DNA from: Halomonas sp. S3-1-1
Lineage (GTDB): Bacteria > Pseudomonadota > Gammaproteobacteria > Pseudomonadales > Halomonadaceae
Direction: 5' to 3'
Assembly: GCF_023757625.1 (NCBI RefSeq)
Contig: NZ_JALGBZ010000002.1
Location: 372,001 to 436,000, forward strand
DNA: 64,000 nucleotides
Positions 35,867-44,949 of this stretch are shown one piece after another; position 1 is the first letter of the stretch, and each line of letters starts with the position of its first letter. Under the pieces are notes generated by a model. The model did not search any database and was not told where the DNA came from. It saw only the letters and a program-made list of their open reading frames with translations. Made by a program: the position numbers and the translations under genes.

Positions 35867-37273
35867 ATGCCCCCTGATGCGCATATTGGAGTGCTTTCGA
35901 TCCTGCCCGCGACGCTTGCCATCCTGTTGGCTTTCGTGACGCGTAATACGGTATTTTCGCTCGCGGTCGCCTGTTTTGTGGGCGTTTTGACCCTTGGCCA
36001 AGGGTTGATGGGGTTTCCGACCCTGCTCAAGGAAACCCTGGGGACAACGAGCTTTTCCTGGATACTGCTGCTCGAGCTTTTCATCGGTACCGTGATCGCC
36101 TTCTTTCAGCGGACCGGCGCGATCCAGAACTTTACCGCTTGGGTCGAACGCCGAGCATTGACGCGAATGAAAGTGCAACTCATCGCCTGGGTCATGGGCA
36201 TGTTCGTCTTTTTCAGCGATTATTTCAGCCCGCTCTTCGTGGGCAGCACCATGCGCGGGTTGACCGACCGCTACAGAGTTTCGCGGGAGAAGCTTGCCTA
36301 CATCGCGGACTCGACCTCGGCACCGGTCAGCGTGTTGGTGCCGATCACCGGCTGGGCAGTGTTCATCTCCGGGCTTCTGATCGGCATGGGACCCATCGAG
36401 ACGGCAGGCCAGGCCATGGGCGTGTTCCTCAAGGCGATCCCTTTCAATCTCTATGCCTGGCTCTCTGTGCTCGTGGTCGGGCTGGTCATCGTGGGCGTCG
36501 TACCTCTGTTTGGGCCAATGCGGCGTGCCGAACGCCGGGCAATGGAGGAGGGCAAGGTTCTGCGCGACGGGGCCGAACCGCTGGTAGGCGAAGAGTTGAC
36601 GGATATTCCCGCCTATGAAGGTGCGCGGACCAGCCTTTTTCTGAACTTCTTTGCGCCAGTGCTCATCGTCATCGGTATCGCCGTGGGAACCTTCATCGTG
36701 CTCGACTCGGCCAAGACGATGGAGGCCTTCCTGGCCGCGGCGATCTTTTTGGGAGTGGTCATGCGACTGCAAGGCATTCCTTTTGATGACATCATGAAGA
36801 CCGCCATCTCCGGCATGAAAGGGGTCATGCCCGCTATCATCATCCTGGCGCTGGCGTATTCGCTCAACCAGCTATCCAAGGACATGGGCACCGCCAGCTA
36901 TATCGTCGAGGCTTCGCGCAGTTGGCTGACCCCGTCCCTGCTGCCCGCCGTGACCTTCCTGATCGCCGCACTCGTCGCCTTCTCGACCGGCTCCTCGTGG
37001 GGCACCTTCGCGATCGTCATGCCGCTGGCGGTACCACTAGCTTTCAACTTCAGCGCAGATGACTTGACGCCACTGGTCTATGCCACCGTAGCCGCCGTTG
37101 CCGGAGGCGGCGTTTTCGGCGATCACTGTTCCCCGTTGTCGGATACGTCGGTGTTGGCATCCACGGGGGCAGCGTCGGATCATATCGATCATATCAAGAC
37201 TCAGATTCCCTTCGCGCTGGCCGTCGCTCTGCCGTCGTTTCTGATCTACTTGGCGCTGGGCGCCTCGTTTTGA
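35867..37273 (+). CDS. NhaC-family Na+/H+ antiporter-like transporter
   Basis: This 468-residue protein has about 11-12 membrane helices. It shows NhaC-family landmarks: FSDYFSPLFVGSTMRGLTDR, FSTGSSWGTFAIVMPLAVPL, and GDHCSPLSDTSVLASTGAASDHIDHIKTQ near the end. Family members exchange Na+ for H+, or malate/Na+ for lactate/H+. Its place after an amine-type oxidase and an IclR gene leaves open a role in substrate uptake rather than pH control. Tandem repeats precede its start. Confidence 0.87.
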   Translation: MPPDAHIGVLSILPATLAILLAFVTRNTVFSLAVACFVGVLTLGQGLMGFPTLLKETLGTTSFSWILLLELFIGTVIAFFQRTGAIQNFTAWVERRALTRMKVQLIAWVMGMFVFFSDYFSPLFVGSTMRGLTDRYRVSREKLAYIADSTSAPVSVLVPITGWAVFISGLLIGMGPIETAGQAMGVFLKAIPFNLYAWLSVLVVGLVIVGVVPLFGPMRRAERRAMEEGKVLRDGAEPLVGEELTDIPAYEGARTSLFLNFFAPVLIVIGIAVGTFIVLDSAKTMEAFLAAAIFLGVVMRLQGIPFDDIMKTAISGMKGVMPAIIILALAYSLNQLSKDMGTASYIVEASRSWLTPSLLPAVTFLIAALVAFSTGSSWGTFAIVMPLAVPLAFNFSADDLTPLVYATVAAVAGGGVFGDHCSPLSDTSVLASTGAASDHIDHIKTQIPFALAVALPSFLIYLALGASF

Positions 37274-37382
37274 GGGTATACGGCGAGGGCAGGGGGGCTG
37301 CAAGCAACGCGTGGTAGGAGTCGGGCGTAGAAGTGTGCGATGCTAGGGCGCTTTTCGAAACACATTTGAGAGAACAGCCCCC

Positions 37383-38120
37383 ATGAACGACACGATCAAG
37401 CAGATGATGAGCCACCGCTCGGTGCGTAAATTTCGCGATCAGAGCATCCCGCAGGGGCTTTTGCTGGAGCTGATCGAGGCCGGCCAGGCGGCGGCGACCT
37501 CGAGCCATGTGCAGGCCTATAGCATCATCGATGTGAAAGCGCCGGAAAAGCGTGAAAAGCTCGCGGAGCTTGCCGGCGGACAGCCCTATATCGCCAGCGC
37601 CTCCCACTTTCTGGTGTTCTGCGCGGACATGAAGCGTCCGCTCGAGGCCGCCGAGCGCGCCGGGGCCGAGGTGGTCTCGGGTATGACCGAACAGCTGCTG
37701 GTTGCCACCGTCGATGCGGCGCTGGTCGCTCAGAACGTGGTGGTCGCAGCGGAGTCCGAAGGCCTGGGGATCTGCTATATCGGCGGTATTCGTAATAACC
37801 CCCAAGCGGTCAGTGAACTTCTAGCGCTGCCCGACCAGGTCTATCCGGTGTTTGGGCTCTGCCTTGGCTATCCGGAGCCGGACAAATTGCCTGAAGTGAA
37901 GCCGCGCCTACCGGTGGAGGCGATCCTCAAGCAGGACGTCTACCAGGATGACCGCGAGCAGGTCGCCGCTTTCGACGAGACCATGCGCGCCTACTACCAG
38001 GCACGCAGCAGCGCCAACAAGGACACCGACTGGTCGCACAATTTAACCCCGCTGTTCGAAACCAAGCTGCGCGCCCACATGCGCGAGTTTCTCATCGAGC
38101 GCGGCTTCGAAATGAAATAG
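37383..38120 (+). CDS. nfsA: Oxygen-insensitive NADPH nitroreductase
   Basis: This 245-residue protein matches NfsA by the opening MSHRSVRKFRDQSIP, by the central GLGICYIGGIRNNP and by the closing VKPRLPVEAILKQDVYQ. It is a homodimeric FMN enzyme that reduces nitroaromatics and quinones by two electrons. GAGAGAAC precedes the ATG. It is a single gene, convergent with the GGDEF-EAL gene, stops 10 bp apart. The NfsA length (240-245) distinguishes it from the shorter NfsB. Confidence 0.9.
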   Translation: MNDTIKQMMSHRSVRKFRDQSIPQGLLLELIEAGQAAATSSHVQAYSIIDVKAPEKREKLAELAGGQPYIASASHFLVFCADMKRPLEAAERAGAEVVSGMTEQLLVATVDAALVAQNVVVAAESEGLGICYIGGIRNNPQAVSELLALPDQVYPVFGLCLGYPEPDKLPEVKPRLPVEAILKQDVYQDDREQVAAFDETMRAYYQARSSANKDTDWSHNLTPLFETKLRAHMREFLIERGFEMK

Positions 38121-38130
38121 GGCTTGGCCC

Positions 38131-41001
38131 TCACCATTGGATGGCGTCGTTGAGCAGCTCCTTCAGCGGTATGGGCCTGCCCAAATGATACCCTTGGGCG
38201 TAATTAATACCGTGTGACTGCAGGATGGGCACGAGCGCCTGCTGATCGACGAACTCGGCGATGGTCTGTTTACCGAAACCACGAGCGATATCGGCAATGG
38301 CTTTGACGATGGTTTGGCTGTCGCTGTCGGTCAGCAGGTTGCGGATGAACGACCCGTCGATCTTGATGTAATCCACCGGCAACTGCCCCAGGTAGTGGAA
38401 GCTGCTAAAGCCCACGCCGAAATCGTCCAACGCCGTTTTGCAGCCCAGTTCGCGCAGCTTTTGTAGCACGTTGTGGGCAATCGAAAAGTCGGTGATCGCG
38501 GCGGTTTCGGTCACCTCGAGAATCAGTCGACATGGATCGATCCGGTGGGTTTGAAGCTCCTGGGTCAGATACTGGCGCAAGCCATGGTCGTGCAACGACT
38601 GCCCGGACAGATTGAGCGCCAGCGAAATGCCGCGCCCTTGCAGTATGGTCAACGCCTGCAGGCTTTGGTGAATCACCCACCGGTCCACTTGCGTAATCAG
38701 CCCGCTCTGCTCGGCAATGGGAATGAAGTGCGCCGGGAGCACAAGGCTCTGGTCGGCGTTTCTCAGGCGTAAAAGCACCTCGAAGTGTTTCACTGAGTGA
38801 TCCTTGAGACACATGATCGGCTGAACCCAGATTTCGAACTCGTCGTTTTCCAGCGCCGTGCGCACCCGCTCGATCCAGTAGACCCGCTCCTGAAGCTCGC
38901 TTTTCGCATTGTCGACCATCGACAGCAGGTGCCAGTAGGGGTTACCGCGCTCTTTCGCCTTGTACATCGCGATATCGGCGCTGGCCAGCAGATCCTCTGG
39001 CGTATTGCCGTGCAGCGGGTAGAGCGCGATGCCGACGCTGGCGCCAATGTGGTGCTTGCGGCCACCGGCGCTGAAGTCGATGGCATTGATGAGCTGAACG
39101 ATATACTGAGCGACCCCAATGGACTGGTCGCTGCCGATATCGGTCATCAGTAGCGCGAACTCGTCGCCACCCAAGCGTGCGATGGTGCTGCGCTGTCCCA
39201 GATTGGCGCTGAGCGTGAAGGCGACCTCTTTGAGCAGCGAATCGCCGACGTGATGACCACTGAGCTCGTTGATCTCCTTGAACTGGTTGAGATCGAGTAG
39301 CAACACGGCCACCTCGGCATGCTCCTTAAGTGAGAGCTGCAGCGCATCCTGGAAGTAGCGGCGGTTGTAGAGCTCGGTGGTGGTGTCACGCTCGGCAAGC
39401 CAGGTCAGGCGCGCCTCGGCAATCTTGCGCTCGGTAATGTCCAGCCCCACGGTAATGCGTGAAAGCCCGCCGTTGTGCGCCTGGTTCAAGGGCGCATGAT
39501 ACCAGGCAACGGTAGAGCGCTGCTTGTTGGCCGTCTCGAACGTGCTCTCCTCCGGGGCGGGCCGCTCGACGCTAAGCGGCTCACCGCTTAGCGGGCGGCG
39601 GCGCTCCACCAGCGGTAGGATCATTGGGTAGGGGTGATTGAACACTTCGCCGAACCGACGCCCGATCAGATCGTCTTGCTCGAGCCCAAGTGCCTTGCAG
39701 GTGTAGCCGTTGACCAGGCGGATATAGCCCAGCGCATCCTGGGCGATGATGAACATCTGGGCGGTGTTGAGCAGGCTGTTGACGAAGTCGCGCTCGCCGG
39801 CGAGTTCCTCGATGCGGCTTGAGAGTTCGACACTGCGCTCTTTGGCATCATCCTCGAGGGTATTGAGCTGCAGGGCCAGATCGCGGGTGGCTTCTTCGAG
39901 CACGTCGATTTCGTTACGCCAAGGCGAGTGGGTAAACGATAGCCGGCGCTGTACGCTGTCGAACTCTCCGCGCGCCAGAGAGGGCAGCAGCTCGGAAACG
40001 TGGCGAAGCCGCGCCATCGGCCCAAAAAGAATGAGCAGTAGCAGAAGCTCGGCGAGTATCCCGCCGGCCACCCCCGTCAGCATCAGCGTGCGGGTGGCTG
40101 ACTCAATGGCGATCATCTGAAGCGACGTGTCGGCCACCAGCAGAAAGTAGCCGGCGCTTCGCCAGTCGCCGTCATCCTGCATGTAGACGGCGCTTACCTC
40201 GATTTGGCGGTTCTCACGGGACACGCTATAGGGCGCGTTGACCAGCTGATGAATCGAAACATCTTTTGCAGCCGTTCGCAAAACCGGCATCGCTTGCTCC
40301 GGGCGTGTCAGCGCGACGATGTAGCCTTCCCACTCGGGGATGCTCAACTGCTGCGCGCTATCGCGGTCGTCGCTGCTAGTCACCATCAAGGCGATCTCGC
40401 TGCCCGAGACCGCCTTGACCTCGCGCATCGTCTCGGCGAGGTTGCGCGAAAGGATCATCACCCCTTGGTTGACACCATCGCTGAGCACCGGTACCGCGAC
40501 GAACTGATGACAGGTCAGCGCGCAGCGAAGCCGCGACATCGACGTTTGCGTTTGCAGCACGTCATCGATCCAGCGTCGAGCGGGGAAAATCGGCATCTCG
40601 TCGCCGTGGCCCAGATGCACGACCTGATCACCAAGGCGGTTAAACACGAAAATGTTATCCACCCCGCCTTCGAGTTGCAGCGTTGGCCACTGGGCGCCCA
40701 GCAGCGAGCGAAGCGTGGGCAGGTCATCGTTTTCAAGGGCGGTGCCCAGTTCCGGGGTGGTGGTGGCAAGCCCGGCCAGCTGGCGCAGACTATCGCTGGA
40801 GCGCTGCATGGCCAGATGAATTTCGCGTTGCTGGCGCTCGTGATGCTGATAGCGGGTCGACTCCAGCTGCTGGGTCAAATAGTACTGACCCAAACAAACG
40901 AAAAGCACCACCAGTACCATAAGCAAAAGGCTGCTCAGCGCCAGTACACGCCAAGTCAGGCTCAGCCAGCGAGGCGACTGGCAGTTTGCCGTAGGCTGCA
41001 T
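38131..41001 (-). CDS. Membrane PAS-GGDEF-EAL cyclic-di-GMP enzyme
   Basis: This 956-residue protein has an N-terminal helix (about 15-38), a periplasmic sensor region (about 40-305) and a second helix (about 308-330). A coiled coil, a PAS domain with PAC segment (about 405-550), GGDEF and EAL follow. GGDEF is intact at residues 611-615. In the phosphodiesterase part the motif is EVLLR at 741-745, with NLSGQSL and ALDDFGVGFSSFHYL, the usual metal ligands. Both activities are possible; the RxxD site is absent. It lies between nfsA and a DksA-type gene and is monocistronic. It may feed the local polysaccharide control (inference). Confidence 0.9.
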   Translation of the reverse strand: MQPTANCQSPRWLSLTWRVLALSSLLLMVLVVLFVCLGQYYLTQQLESTRYQHHERQQREIHLAMQRSSDSLRQLAGLATTTPELGTALENDDLPTLRSLLGAQWPTLQLEGGVDNIFVFNRLGDQVVHLGHGDEMPIFPARRWIDDVLQTQTSMSRLRCALTCHQFVAVPVLSDGVNQGVMILSRNLAETMREVKAVSGSEIALMVTSSDDRDSAQQLSIPEWEGYIVALTRPEQAMPVLRTAAKDVSIHQLVNAPYSVSRENRQIEVSAVYMQDDGDWRSAGYFLLVADTSLQMIAIESATRTLMLTGVAGGILAELLLLLILFGPMARLRHVSELLPSLARGEFDSVQRRLSFTHSPWRNEIDVLEEATRDLALQLNTLEDDAKERSVELSSRIEELAGERDFVNSLLNTAQMFIIAQDALGYIRLVNGYTCKALGLEQDDLIGRRFGEVFNHPYPMILPLVERRRPLSGEPLSVERPAPEESTFETANKQRSTVAWYHAPLNQAHNGGLSRITVGLDITERKIAEARLTWLAERDTTTELYNRRYFQDALQLSLKEHAEVAVLLLDLNQFKEINELSGHHVGDSLLKEVAFTLSANLGQRSTIARLGGDEFALLMTDIGSDQSIGVAQYIVQLINAIDFSAGGRKHHIGASVGIALYPLHGNTPEDLLASADIAMYKAKERGNPYWHLLSMVDNAKSELQERVYWIERVRTALENDEFEIWVQPIMCLKDHSVKHFEVLLRLRNADQSLVLPAHFIPIAEQSGLITQVDRWVIHQSLQALTILQGRGISLALNLSGQSLHDHGLRQYLTQELQTHRIDPCRLILEVTETAAITDFSIAHNVLQKLRELGCKTALDDFGVGFSSFHYLGQLPVDYIKIDGSFIRNLLTDSDSQTIVKAIADIARGFGKQTIAEFVDQQALVPILQSHGINYAQGYHLGRPIPLKELLNDAIQW

Positions 41002-41368
41002 GAATAGATGTTTCCCGTTAAATAACGCTTAAAAACGTATGAAGGTGATGATGAAAGCATGTGTCCGTTGTCGCTTGCCTGTCAAAACCTGTTCATTTAA
41101 ATGCAGGTGAGCCAAGCGCAGTCAGGCCAAATGCCTTTTATTAGACGCTTTTCATAAGGCGAGCTTATCGGCTTTCGAGGAGGGCTAAAACCTTCAATAG
41201 CGGATAAAACCGCGCTATCTCGGTGCACGGCGAAAAACGGCGCGGGAAAGCGCATCGGCGGCGTTTTTGCCAAAGGCAGCCAAGCACCAAGGGCACTATA
41301 CTCATGGCGAAGGTCACAAAAAGTACGGCGCGCGGATGCGCTGTCTGCACACAGTCAAGGAGAGTCAC
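41002..41368. other. Intergenic region before the DksA-type gene
   Basis: No gene is supported in these 367 bases. A TATACT hexamer at 41297-41302, about 70 bp before the DksA-type start, is a possible -10 element, but no good -35 element stands at the right distance. No clear terminator or operator is seen. Confidence 0.4.
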
Positions 41369-41635
41369 ATGGCCGGTGGATGGGCAAAGGATGGCGCCGA
41401 GCAGGAGCAGATCGAGAGCACGCTCGAAGAGGGGGTGGAATGGGCGCGCAGCCAGCTACCCAGCGGCGAAAGCCGCCATCACTGCGAAGAGTGCGAGGCG
41501 GTGATTCCCGAGCCGCGGCGCAAGGCATTGCCCGGCGTCAGGCTCTGTGTCGCCTGCCAGACCGAGCAGGACAAGCACGCCAGCCGCACCAGCGGCTATA
41601 ACCGCCGCGGTAGCAAGGATAGTCAGCTGCGTTAG
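41369..41635 (+). CDS. DksA/TraR-type C4 zinc-finger protein
   Basis: This 88-residue protein has the zinc finger CEECEAVIPEPRRKALPGVRLCVACQ split as CxxC...CxxC (about residues 39-61), typical of short DksA/TraR proteins such as YbiI. The start at MAGGWAK is chosen because AAGGAGAG is directly upstream; a longer frame exists but has no ribosome site. Short members lack the coiled coil that reaches into RNA polymerase, so a transcription role is less certain than for DksA. It may share a transcript with the membrane protein gene that follows. Confidence 0.85.
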   Translation: MAGGWAKDGAEQEQIESTLEEGVEWARSQLPSGESRHHCEECEAVIPEPRRKALPGVRLCVACQTEQDKHASRTSGYNRRGSKDSQLR

Positions 41636-41704
41636 AGTGCCTTGGTCGATGGTACGTTTCGCGGCCCCCCTGTTCTGGCACCTCACGTTGGGAAGAGCGT
41701 TTTC

Positions 41705-42208
41705 ATGCAAAAAAGATCCCCCTGGTTTACCGTCAGCCTGCATGTTGCGATCGCGCTGTTGGTGGGCATGGTGCTTGGCAGCATCATCCAGACCCAAGCC
41801 AATTTGGCGGCGCTTTCGACCATGGGCGTCGAGGTCTCAGCGTTTCGCCGCGTGATGACCACGCTCTGGGATCTGGTCACCTTCTCACCGATCTACGCGC
41901 TGCTGTTTTCAGTGGGTTTCACCGTCTCTCAGGGCGTGGCGCTTTTCATATCGCGGCTGGCGCTGGCCGGGCGCTATCGGCTGCTGCTCTGTCCGCTGCT
42001 GGCCATCATCGCGCTGTTTTTGACCTTTCATCTGGTCGACCGGTTTGCCCCGATGCCCACGCTCATGGCTGCTACCCGCACCACGCTTGGGTTCGTGGCG
42101 ATGCTCGCAAGCGCCGGCGCCGCCGGGCTGACACTGGCGCTGCTGCGCGGTCGCGGGCGACACCACGCGCACCGCGCGACGACGGCCACCGAGCCGCCGT
42201 CGCGCTGA
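41705..42208 (+). CDS. Hypothetical membrane protein
   Basis: This 167-residue protein has four predicted membrane helices (about 9-28, 57-80, 95-115 and 122-145) and a basic, His/Arg-rich tail. No family is recognised. The start MQKRSPW is chosen because GGAAGAG lies about 7 bases upstream and it removes a non-membrane N-terminal extension. It follows the DksA-type gene by 69 bp. Confidence 0.6.
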   Translation: MQKRSPWFTVSLHVAIALLVGMVLGSIIQTQANLAALSTMGVEVSAFRRVMTTLWDLVTFSPIYALLFSVGFTVSQGVALFISRLALAGRYRLLLCPLLAIIALFLTFHLVDRFAPMPTLMAATRTTLGFVAMLASAGAAGLTLALLRGRGRHHAHRATTATEPPSR

Positions 42209-42714
42209 TGGCGGCAAGTGTGGCGTCAACGACCCCGCCCTGGGCACGGGCCTAAGAGCAAGCGCCAGTCGGCTACCGGTTGGAAACCGTATGCGAGGGC
42301 CTCGAGCATCCCCGAGGCTAGCTTTTTCACCGAGCGGCCCGAACGGCTTTTGCGGATAATACCAACTGAAAAATGCTTTGCTACCGACAACCCCAAGCGC
42401 ATTCGCGATGCACACCGGCCCCCACTACAGTAGGCGTATTCGATGTTTTTTCGGTTACGTTAAGTCGCTTGTTTTATCAATCGAAATGGAAACCAGGTCG
42501 GCTCAGACCACTTTTTCAATTGTCGTTTTGATCATATTTATTAGTTGATTGACCCTCTAGCCCCATGGCTACGGTGTGGTACATTTTTATGAGAAGTGAT
42601 CATCTGGCCGCTATTCTAGTATTAACCTTTTAGTAGTAGCGTATTTTGTGAAATTGCTTGAAGCGACAACGCGATAATGTAGTCAAACAAATTACAAAGT
42701 GGGTGGGGGCGCTC
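42209..42714. other. Intergenic region before the hybrid kinase gene
   Basis: These 506 bases are richer in A+T than the surroundings, especially after 42450. No convincing gene, terminator or LuxO-type site is seen. The kinase promoter should lie in the second half. Confidence 0.4.
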
Positions 42715-44949
42715 ATGCAGCAGCCAGTCTTCGATGCCGAATCGGCGAATCTATTTAGTCTGATTTCGCATCAAGCTCTTTTGCTCTTGGATACATCTGG
42801 CACCATCCGCCTTGGCAGTCGAGGAGCGTGGAAATTGCTCGGCGTCGAGCGCCACATCGGCATTGGTACGCCTCTTTGCAGCCTGCTTCCGCTTCCACGT
42901 GAACCTGATGATAGCGATGGTTGTACTGTCGCGCAGTTACTGTCGCGCGCAAGGGAGGCTGCTGAGCAAGACTCGAGCTATCAATACCGTACCGAGCGTG
43001 AGGGTATTTGGCTCGATATCCAAATCGAATATCTGCCAGAAAAAGTTGAAACCCCTGACCGTTTTATCGTTTCTGTCGAGAATGTTACAACGGCACATCA
43101 GGCTCAGGCGCAGCTAAAAGAGAGCCTGCGTATGCTCAATGACGCCGAGCAAAAAGCAGGGCTTGGCCATTGGCGACTCATGCTCAGCGACCAAAGCATC
43201 ATCTGGTCCCGAGGGGTATACAACATTCATGGCTTTGAAGAGGGAAGCGACGTCTCCCTGGAAGAAGTCATGGATGCCTACCTGCCCGATGACCGACAGC
43301 GGGTTAATCAACTGTTGGCGGAGTCGGTGGCACGTAAGGAGGGCACGGCTTTCAAGGCCTCGATCCGTCGGCCGGACGGGGTGTTTCGAGCCGTCGACGT
43401 ACAGTGGAATATCGAGCTGGACAAAGCACAGCAGCCGGTGTCCGTATTTGGTGTGATTCACGATTGCACGCAGGAAAATACGGTGACGCGTCAACTGATT
43501 GCCGCTCGTGATGAGGCGCTGGCCGAAGCTCAAGCCAACAAGATGCTACTGGCCACCATGAGTCATGAGATTCGTACGCCGCTGGCCGGTATCATCGGTA
43601 TGTTGGATGCGCTGCTGGTCGAAGATGCTTGGGTGAAAACCACCTTCGATTTAAAAGAAAATTTTAAGCGACTGCGGGCCATCAGCAGCGCCTCGAAATC
43701 GCTGATGGCTACCCTGGATGATGTGCTGGACCATACCAAAATCGAGAGCGGCCATTTCCAGCTCGACGACTTCGAATTCGATTTGGCCGATGTCATCAAT
43801 GGGACGGCGGATCTTTTCCAGCCCAGCGTAATAGATAAAAAGCTCAGTTTGGAGCGTTCGGTCATGGGGCCGGTCGACGTCGTAGGAGATCCTAAACGCA
43901 TTCAGCAAATCGTGGCGAATTTCCTGAGCAACGCCGTTAAATTCACTTTGCAAGGCTTCATAAAGGTTTCGTTGAGTGAAGAGCCCGATGGTCAGCTATT
44001 GATCGAGGTAGCCGATTCAGGGGTGGGGATTGCCGAAGAGGATCAGAAAAAACTTTTCACCCCTTTTCAGCAAGCGGACGACTCCATATATAGTCGGTTT
44101 GGCGGTACCGGTCTTGGGCTTTCTATATGCCGCAGCTTGGCAGAAGCCATGGAGGGTAGCCTGGGCGTGAAGAGTAAACCCGACGTGGGCAGCTGTTTCT
44201 GGGTACGTTTGCCGCTGCGTCGAGTCAAGTCCCAGAAAAAGGCGTCGGATGGCAAAATGGTTTTACCCCTTATCGGCTCCCGCGCCCCGCATGTGTTAGT
44301 AGTTGACGACAATAAAACCAACGTTCTGATCGCTGAGGGAATGCTGCGGGCCATCGGGGGGACCTGTGAAGAGGCGGAGAATGGTCTGGACGCGCTTGAA
44401 ACCTTGCTGACCTCATCCTTTGACGCAGTACTCCTGGATAGCAGCATGCCGGTAATGGATGGGGAGCGCTGTATCGAGTTGATTCGCCAACTGCCGGAGC
44501 CGTTATGCCGCATTCCAGTGATTGCGTATACCGCCCATCGTCAAACCGATGTTCGCGAAACATATCTGGCCGCAACGTTTGATGCCATTCTCGAGAAACC
44601 ACTAAGTCGCGAAAAGCTCTATACAACGCTTAATTACCTGTTTGGTGAGACAACGCCTCCTTGTTCTCAATATCGCCATGAGCTCCCCCCTGACGTACGC
44701 ACGATGCTGTCGAGTGTCGTAACTGTTTTGGAAGAAAGTGACCCAACAGCAAGAATCCGGTTTCTAGAGAGCTTGCAACAAAAGGCGCGTGACAACGGGG
44801 ATCAAAAGGCGCAAGCGCTGTTTGGCTTTTTAACCGCTTGTGTCGCCACGCTCAATCAACAGCAGGTACTTGGGTTGTTGAGAGCTATCGATCGGCGTCA
44901 TGCGCTTGATAGCGGTGCTTCACCCCAACAGGGGGAGGGGCAGCATTGA
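42715..44949 (+). CDS. PAS-PAS hybrid histidine kinase with receiver domain
   Basis: This 744-residue cytoplasmic kinase has no membrane helix. Two PAS domains (about 1-125 and 140-255) are followed by a HisKA domain with His284 in ATMSHEIRTPL. The HATPase domain shows NFLSNAVKFT, DSGVGI and FGGTGLGLSI, and a receiver domain carries Asp575 in DAVLLDSSMP. There is no Hpt domain. The start is uncertain: ATG with a GGTGGGGG upstream is chosen, but a TTG 19 codons earlier is open. It overlaps the next gene by 4 bases, and that gene supplies the missing Hpt, so the two likely form one phosphorelay. Confidence 0.86.
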   Translation: MQQPVFDAESANLFSLISHQALLLLDTSGTIRLGSRGAWKLLGVERHIGIGTPLCSLLPLPREPDDSDGCTVAQLLSRAREAAEQDSSYQYRTEREGIWLDIQIEYLPEKVETPDRFIVSVENVTTAHQAQAQLKESLRMLNDAEQKAGLGHWRLMLSDQSIIWSRGVYNIHGFEEGSDVSLEEVMDAYLPDDRQRVNQLLAESVARKEGTAFKASIRRPDGVFRAVDVQWNIELDKAQQPVSVFGVIHDCTQENTVTRQLIAARDEALAEAQANKMLLATMSHEIRTPLAGIIGMLDALLVEDAWVKTTFDLKENFKRLRAISSASKSLMATLDDVLDHTKIESGHFQLDDFEFDLADVINGTADLFQPSVIDKKLSLERSVMGPVDVVGDPKRIQQIVANFLSNAVKFTLQGFIKVSLSEEPDGQLLIEVADSGVGIAEEDQKKLFTPFQQADDSIYSRFGGTGLGLSICRSLAEAMEGSLGVKSKPDVGSCFWVRLPLRRVKSQKKASDGKMVLPLIGSRAPHVLVVDDNKTNVLIAEGMLRAIGGTCEEAENGLDALETLLTSSFDAVLLDSSMPVMDGERCIELIRQLPEPLCRIPVIAYTAHRQTDVRETYLAATFDAILEKPLSREKLYTTLNYLFGETTPPCSQYRHELPPDVRTMLSSVVTVLEESDPTARIRFLESLQQKARDNGDQKAQALFGFLTACVATLNQQQVLGLLRAIDRRHALDSGASPQQGEGQH

